From an uncultured Clostridia bacterium (GTDB lineage: Bacteria; Bacillota; Clostridia; Oscillospirales; Oscillospiraceae): a stretch of 8,280 nt of DNA. This document shows, piece after piece, positions 5,284-8,280 of this stretch. The DNA is taken from the NCBI GenBank assembly GCA_937858235.1, contig CALLZZ010000301.1:1-8280 (forward strand), read 5' to 3'. The notes beneath the pieces are model-generated. The model worked only from the letters and a program-made list of their open reading frames with translations, was not told the DNA's origin and ran no database searches. Positions within the stretch are counted from its first letter, which is position 1, and each line of letters starts with the position of its first letter. The translations under genes and the position numbers were made by a program.

Positions 5284-6219
5284 TTAGGAGAAGTTGTAAA
5301 GGCTGCCGCCGATAAATTCCCGGATCAGGGAGTCCGGCGCCACCAGATCAGAGTCAATGAGGACGAAGCGCTCGAAGGCTTCGATCATGTGAACCATTTC
5401 CTTTTGACGCGCATTGTCCTCGGGCAGAGCCTGCCTCAAAATGGGCGCGTAGTGCCGCATGATGCAGACTTCGTAGGGCAGTGCGGTGTCCACGATCAGA
5501 TTGGCGCGGTACTTGAAGGGGGAGATATAGAGCTTTTCACCCCGGCGGACGTTAGCCCAGAGGGCGAAGGTCTCAGGCACATCGCTGCCCCGGAAGTTCA
5601 TGTCCCGAACGCAGCGGCGGGTGAGCCGGAGCCAGGTGCCCTTAAACGCGATTTCAGAGCCGTCCATAATGTTGGAGCGGGCAGAGAGATAAATTTTAAA
5701 GGCCTCGGGATGGTTGCCCCCCAGGTTGTCGTTGAGGGCGTGAATACCCTCGAACACAATCACCTCATCCGGCCCCAGACGCAGGGGCGTACACTGGCTG
5801 GTGTCCCGCATTTTTCGGGCGAAGTCGTAGTGGGGGATGCGGATCTCTCGCCCCCGATTCAGGGCGGCGAAGTGCTCGTTAAGCAGTTCCATATCCATGC
5901 ACAGGGGGGATTCCAGATCGTAAACTCCATCGGCAGTCCGGGGCGTATCCTTCGAGATGGCACGGAAGTAATTGTCCATGGAGACAGTGTGGGTGTGGAT
6001 GCCCCGGCGGTTCAATTCCGCCTCAATCTTCTTAGCGGAAGTGGTTTTGCCTGAACCGGAGGGGCCTGAGAGCAGCACAATGGGACTCTGCCGGAGATTT
6101 TCGGCGATCCGATCTGCTGCTGTCCGCACCTTACTGTGGAAGCGGGTGTCGGAGCGAGCCAAAAAGTCCTCCGGATGTTCCGCCGCCATACGGTTGATGT
6201 CCTTGAGTTGGTATGTCAT
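5284..6219 (-). CDS. Uridine kinase-like nucleoside kinase (PRK/URK P-loop family), short form
   Basis: A probable cytosolic kinase that phosphorylates a nucleoside such as uridine at the 5' position with a nucleoside triphosphate. The 311 residues have a helical N-terminal part (1-45), the Walker A GPSGSGKT (52-59), SMDNYF (80-85, the acidic substrate-site position of the family), TPRTADGVYDLESP (92-105), the Walker B-like VFEGIHALN (155-163) and the Arg-rich lid segment around LTRRCVRDMNFRG. These blocks match the C-terminal kinase part of clostridial nucleoside kinases, which often carry an extra N-terminal TGS/ThrRS-like half (about 550 residues in total); that half is absent. The start at 6219 is fixed by a perfect GGAGGTGA seven bases upstream. 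The frame remains open upstream, but only as an out-of-frame reading of hemZ. A phosphoribulokinase-like substrate cannot be excluded. Confidence 0.85.
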   Translation of the reverse strand: MTYQLKDINRMAAEHPEDFLARSDTRFHSKVRTAADRIAENLRQSPIVLLSGPSGSGKTTSAKKIEAELNRRGIHTHTVSMDNYFRAISKDTPRTADGVYDLESPLCMDMELLNEHFAALNRGREIRIPHYDFARKMRDTSQCTPLRLGPDEVIVFEGIHALNDNLGGNHPEAFKIYLSARSNIMDGSEIAFKGTWLRLTRRCVRDMNFRGSDVPETFALWANVRRGEKLYISPFKYRANLIVDTALPYEVCIMRHYAPILRQALPEDNARQKEMVHMIEAFERFVLIDSDLVAPDSLIREFIGGSLYNFS

Positions 6220-6226
6220 GAAGTAG

Positions 6227-6234
6227 TCACCTCC
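6227..6234 (-). promoter_or_regulatory. Shine-Dalgarno of the kinase gene, containing the hemZ stop codon
   Basis: The minus strand reads GGAGGTGA, a full match to the 16S rRNA 3' end, 7 bases before the kinase ATG. Its last three bases TGA (6229-6227) are the hemZ stop codon. A ribosome finishing hemZ therefore sits on the kinase start signal, which predicts translational coupling. Confidence 0.85.
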
Positions 6235-7747
6235 GTGATTGGATATCCTCTGCGTCCCGCCGGGCTTGGAGCGCCTGATGGAAGGGAACCAGATCCTGTT
6301 TGTTGGCGCAGATCTGCTCCACCCGTTCCAGATAGACGTGAGGGTATTTGGGGTTGGTGATCCGGATGATCTTGCCCGTGTCCGGATCGGTGAGTTTCGT
6401 GGAGCCTCCGCCGCCCAGAGCCAGAATGGTGTGAAGCTCCTCCATGATGCAGATGTTGTACAGCCCCTCACAACCGGGCTTACACCAGCCGATGTTCTCC
6501 AACGCGCCTGACATGTACTTCTGACGGTAGAGGTAGTAGGGGAGGTACCCGGCTGCCCGGAGCCGATCCCAGGCGTAGTCCAGCATGGCGGCAGTTTCGG
6601 CACCGGAGGGGAGTCCCTGGCGTTCCATCATGAGTCGGGCCCCCTTTTTGAGGGCCAGGGTGTGAACGGTGATATTCTCCGGGTTCAGAGCCAGAACCTG
6701 ATCCAGCGTGCAGCGAAACCCGTCCAGGGAATCCTTGGGGAGACCGGCGATGAGATCCATGTTGATCATGGGGATACCGGCGTCCCGTACCATCTGATAG
6801 GCGGCATAAATGTCTGCGGCCTTGTGGCTGCGACCCATAGCTTCCAGGACGGCATCGTCCATGGACTGGGGATTGACCGAAACCCGATCCACCCGATGCG
6901 CCGCCAATACCGCCATTTTTTCCGGCGTAATGGTGTCCGGCCGCCCAGCCTCCACGGTGTATTCAGTGACGTGGGAGAGATCAAACTGCGTTTCGATCTG
7001 GGTCAACAGTCGATCCAGCTGTGGGGCGGAAAGGGTAGTAGGAGTGCCACCGCCGATGTAAATGGTACGCAGGCGAAGTCGGGCCTCCTCTAGGAGCGGG
7101 GCACAGGCAGCAATTTCCTGATACAGCGCCTGCAGATAGGGGGCTACCAGCTTCAGCGCCTTCTGTACGTCGGCGGACACGAAGCTGCAATAGGCACAGC
7201 GCGTGGGGCAGAAGGGAATCCCGACATAGAGGGAGAGATCGGCGGGATCGAGGCTGGCCTTTGCCGCCAGGCCGGCCTTTGCCGCGTCCAGAGCCAGTTG
7301 GGTGCGGGATTCCGAGACATAGTAGGTCTCTCGAAACAATCTATGGGTTTCCACGGCGGTCATACCGGATTCCAGGGCACGGGAGGCCAGCTTAGCCGGT
7401 CGAATCCCAGTGAGCATGCCCCAGGGTGGTGGCGATCCCTCCCGCAGTTCCATGGCCGCCTTAAAAAAGGACTGCTTAATGAGACGCTGTAGGAGCCGGT
7501 CCGTGACGAGGCTGCCGGTAAGTGCGGAGGTAGGACAGTGGGAGGTCTGCACAGCGGTGCGACCAGCCAACTGAATCCTGGTTTGAGCCACCGCCAGATC
7601 CTCTGAGACGGTGAGGGTAGACCAGGCCGCAGCTTCCTGGGGCGTCGGAGCCTGATTCGAATAGGCCGGGCGTTGGTCTGGGAAGAGGGTCAGCAGACTC
7701 TGCTCCACTGCATATTGGTAGCTGTGACCGGAAAGATAGAGCTTCAT
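6227..7747 (-). CDS. hemZ: HemZ, HemN-like radical SAM protein (oxygen-independent coproporphyrinogen III dehydrogenase family)
   Basis: A radical SAM enzyme of 506 residues, close to the usual HemZ size (about 490-500). The N-terminal HemZ-specific region carries WGMLTGIRPAKL (109-120). The radical SAM core follows, with YVGIPFCPTRCAYCSF and cluster cysteines C180, C184 and C187. IYIGGGTPTTL (229-239) helps bind SAM. TVEAGRPDTIT, RVSVNPQSM and NMDLIAGLP are further HemN-family blocks. The C-terminal part contains the HemZ-like run YRQKYMSGALENIGW and GLYNICIMEE. The family is annotated for coproporphyrinogen III to protoporphyrinogen IX conversion, but no other heme gene is in view. In anaerobes the true role may differ (HemW-like heme handling), so the reaction is a family assignment only. 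AGGAG lies 8 bases before the ATG. The kinase is directly coupled downstream. Confidence 0.9.
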   Translation of the reverse strand: MKLYLSGHSYQYAVEQSLLTLFPDQRPAYSNQAPTPQEAAAWSTLTVSEDLAVAQTRIQLAGRTAVQTSHCPTSALTGSLVTDRLLQRLIKQSFFKAAMELREGSPPPWGMLTGIRPAKLASRALESGMTAVETHRLFRETYYVSESRTQLALDAAKAGLAAKASLDPADLSLYVGIPFCPTRCAYCSFVSADVQKALKLVAPYLQALYQEIAACAPLLEEARLRLRTIYIGGGTPTTLSAPQLDRLLTQIETQFDLSHVTEYTVEAGRPDTITPEKMAVLAAHRVDRVSVNPQSMDDAVLEAMGRSHKAADIYAAYQMVRDAGIPMINMDLIAGLPKDSLDGFRCTLDQVLALNPENITVHTLALKKGARLMMERQGLPSGAETAAMLDYAWDRLRAAGYLPYYLYRQKYMSGALENIGWCKPGCEGLYNICIMEELHTILALGGGGSTKLTDPDTGKIIRITNPKYPHVYLERVEQICANKQDLVPFHQALQARRDAEDIQSRR

Positions 7748-7805
7748 GCCAGTGTCTCCTGTTTCTGTAGCAAATCAAAAGAGGGGGTGTGCCCATCAGC
7801 GCAAA

Positions 7806-7841
7806 TAGAGAAACCGCTGTACAGAGTGAGGCACAGCGGTT
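7806..7841 (-). terminator. Candidate terminator between the MBL gene and hemZ
   Basis: AACCGCTGT (7812-7820) and ACAGCGGTT (7833-7841) form a perfect 9-bp inverted repeat with a 12-base loop, starting 11 bases after the MBL stop codon on the minus strand. The tail is TCTCTATTT, only moderately T-rich, so termination may be partial and hemZ may be read through. I see no convincing separate promoter for hemZ in the 105-base gap. Confidence 0.5.
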
Positions 7842-7852
7842 CCGGAACGAGA

Positions 7853-8280
7853 TTAGCCTTCCATGGCGTAGCGCATAAAGGGATTGAACTGTCGTTCCTG
7901 ATCCAGGATGGAGTACTGTTCGTGGCCGGGATAGATGATTAAGTTCCCATCCAGCTGGGACAGACGGCGCAGGGAGCGCAGGAGATCCTTGGGGTTGCTG
8001 GAGGGCAGGTCAGTACGGCCGCAACTGCTGCAGAACAGGGTGTCGCCGGTGAAGAGGCAGTCCTCTACCATGAGGCAGACGCCGCCGGGGGTGTGGCCGG
8101 GAGTATGGATGACGGTGATTTCGGCCTGACCCAGGGGGATCTTATCGCCCTCGTCATAGAAATGGATCTGCTGTTCAAACTGATCCAGGGTCACAGAGTC
8201 ACCGAAGCCAGCCTCGGCAGCGGGATAGTCGCTTTTGTGGACGTAGATGGGCAGCGTGGGATCCAGATTCTTTAGCACCA
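7853..8280 (-). CDS. MBL-fold metallo-hydrolase, GloB/hydroxyacylglutathione hydrolase-like (5' end cut by window edge)
   Basis: The C-terminal 141 complete codons of a metallo-beta-lactamase-fold hydrolase. IYVHKSDYP is followed by VIHTPGHTPGGVCL with the metal-ligand His of TPGH, then LFTGDTLF with the bridging Asp, GRTDLP, and IIYPGHE with the last metal-ligand His. This order matches the small (about 200-210 residues) glyoxalase II-like hydrolases common in Firmicutes. The first motif, HxHxDH, must lie outside the window, about 65 residues upstream. The GTG at 8278 is an internal valine codon and not the start, since the frame and fold continue past the edge. Substrates of this group are diverse (thioesters, lactones), so no reaction can be assigned. 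An MBL gene upstream of hemZ is a common Firmicute order. The loop after TGDTLF reads CSSCG, with two cysteines. Confidence 0.85.
   Translation of the reverse strand, partial: VLKNLDPTLPIYVHKSDYPAAEAGFGDSVTLDQFEQQIHFYDEGDKIPLGQAEITVIHTPGHTPGGVCLMVEDCLFTGDTLFCSSCGRTDLPSSNPKDLLRSLRRLSQLDGNLIIYPGHEQYSILDQERQFNPFMRYAMEG

Noticed and set aside
6220..6603. Upstream extension of the kinase frame to 439 residues
   Set aside because: The extra 128 codons are an out-of-frame reading of the hemZ 3' end with low-complexity Arg/Ser/Thr content. The perfect Shine-Dalgarno places the start at 6219.
1..8280. Mobile element, CRISPR array, tRNA or defence system
   Set aside because: No transposase, integrase, regularly spaced repeats, tRNA-like cloverleaf or toxin/antitoxin pair was seen. 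Gene order and composition look uniformly chromosomal.

Overview
The window reads as an ordinary chromosomal segment of an anaerobic Clostridia-class Firmicute. GC is high for that class (mid to upper 50s percent, judged by eye). An Oscillospiraceae/Ruminococcaceae-type gut bacterium is my best guess, from the protein flavour (HemZ, a Cys-rich Mrp, the UPF0237/UPF0210 pair, a clostridial-type nucleoside kinase) and from purine-rich AGGAGG-like ribosome binding sites. I see no phage, transposon, CRISPR, rRNA or tRNA sequence. Coding density is high: nine protein genes, two of them cut by the window edges, and no gene-free stretch above 200 bases.

Layout. (1) 1-1141, minus: mtaB, the tRNA t6A37 methylthiotransferase, 3' end outside the window. 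(2) 1142-1336: a divergent promoter region. (3) 1337-4131, plus: a tight four-gene operon of yfbR (5'-deoxynucleotidase), an ACT-domain UPF0237 protein, a UPF0210/DUF711 'PFL family' protein and a LOG-family nucleotide phosphoribohydrolase-like protein. It ends in a perfect 17-bp inverted-repeat terminator that begins inside the last stop codon. (4) 4170-4270: a short hairpin-rich gap. (5) 4271-5179, minus: an Mrp/NBP35 P-loop Fe-S carrier with a duplicated Cys/His motif at its N-terminus, convergent with the operon. (6) 5284-6219, minus: a uridine-kinase-like protein. (7) 6227-7747, minus: hemZ, a HemN-like radical SAM protein whose stop codon lies inside the kinase's Shine-Dalgarno sequence. 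(8) 7853-8280, minus: the C-terminal two thirds of an MBL-fold hydrolase, 5' end outside the window.

How the genes may work together. YfbR removes phosphate from (deoxy)nucleoside 5'-monophosphates. LOG proteins cleave the base from nucleoside 5'-monophosphates. Between them sits the widely conserved but functionally unassigned UPF0237-UPF0210 pair, so the operon suggests a role in nucleotide-monophosphate turnover; this is inference from context. On the other strand, a nucleoside kinase is coupled to HemZ. MtaB, HemZ and Mrp all involve Fe-S clusters, as expected for an anaerobe. The most distinctive sequence features are the doubled Cys/His motif of Mrp and the yfbR-UPF0237-UPF0210-LOG arrangement. 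I did not find an obviously new multi-gene defence or mobile system.
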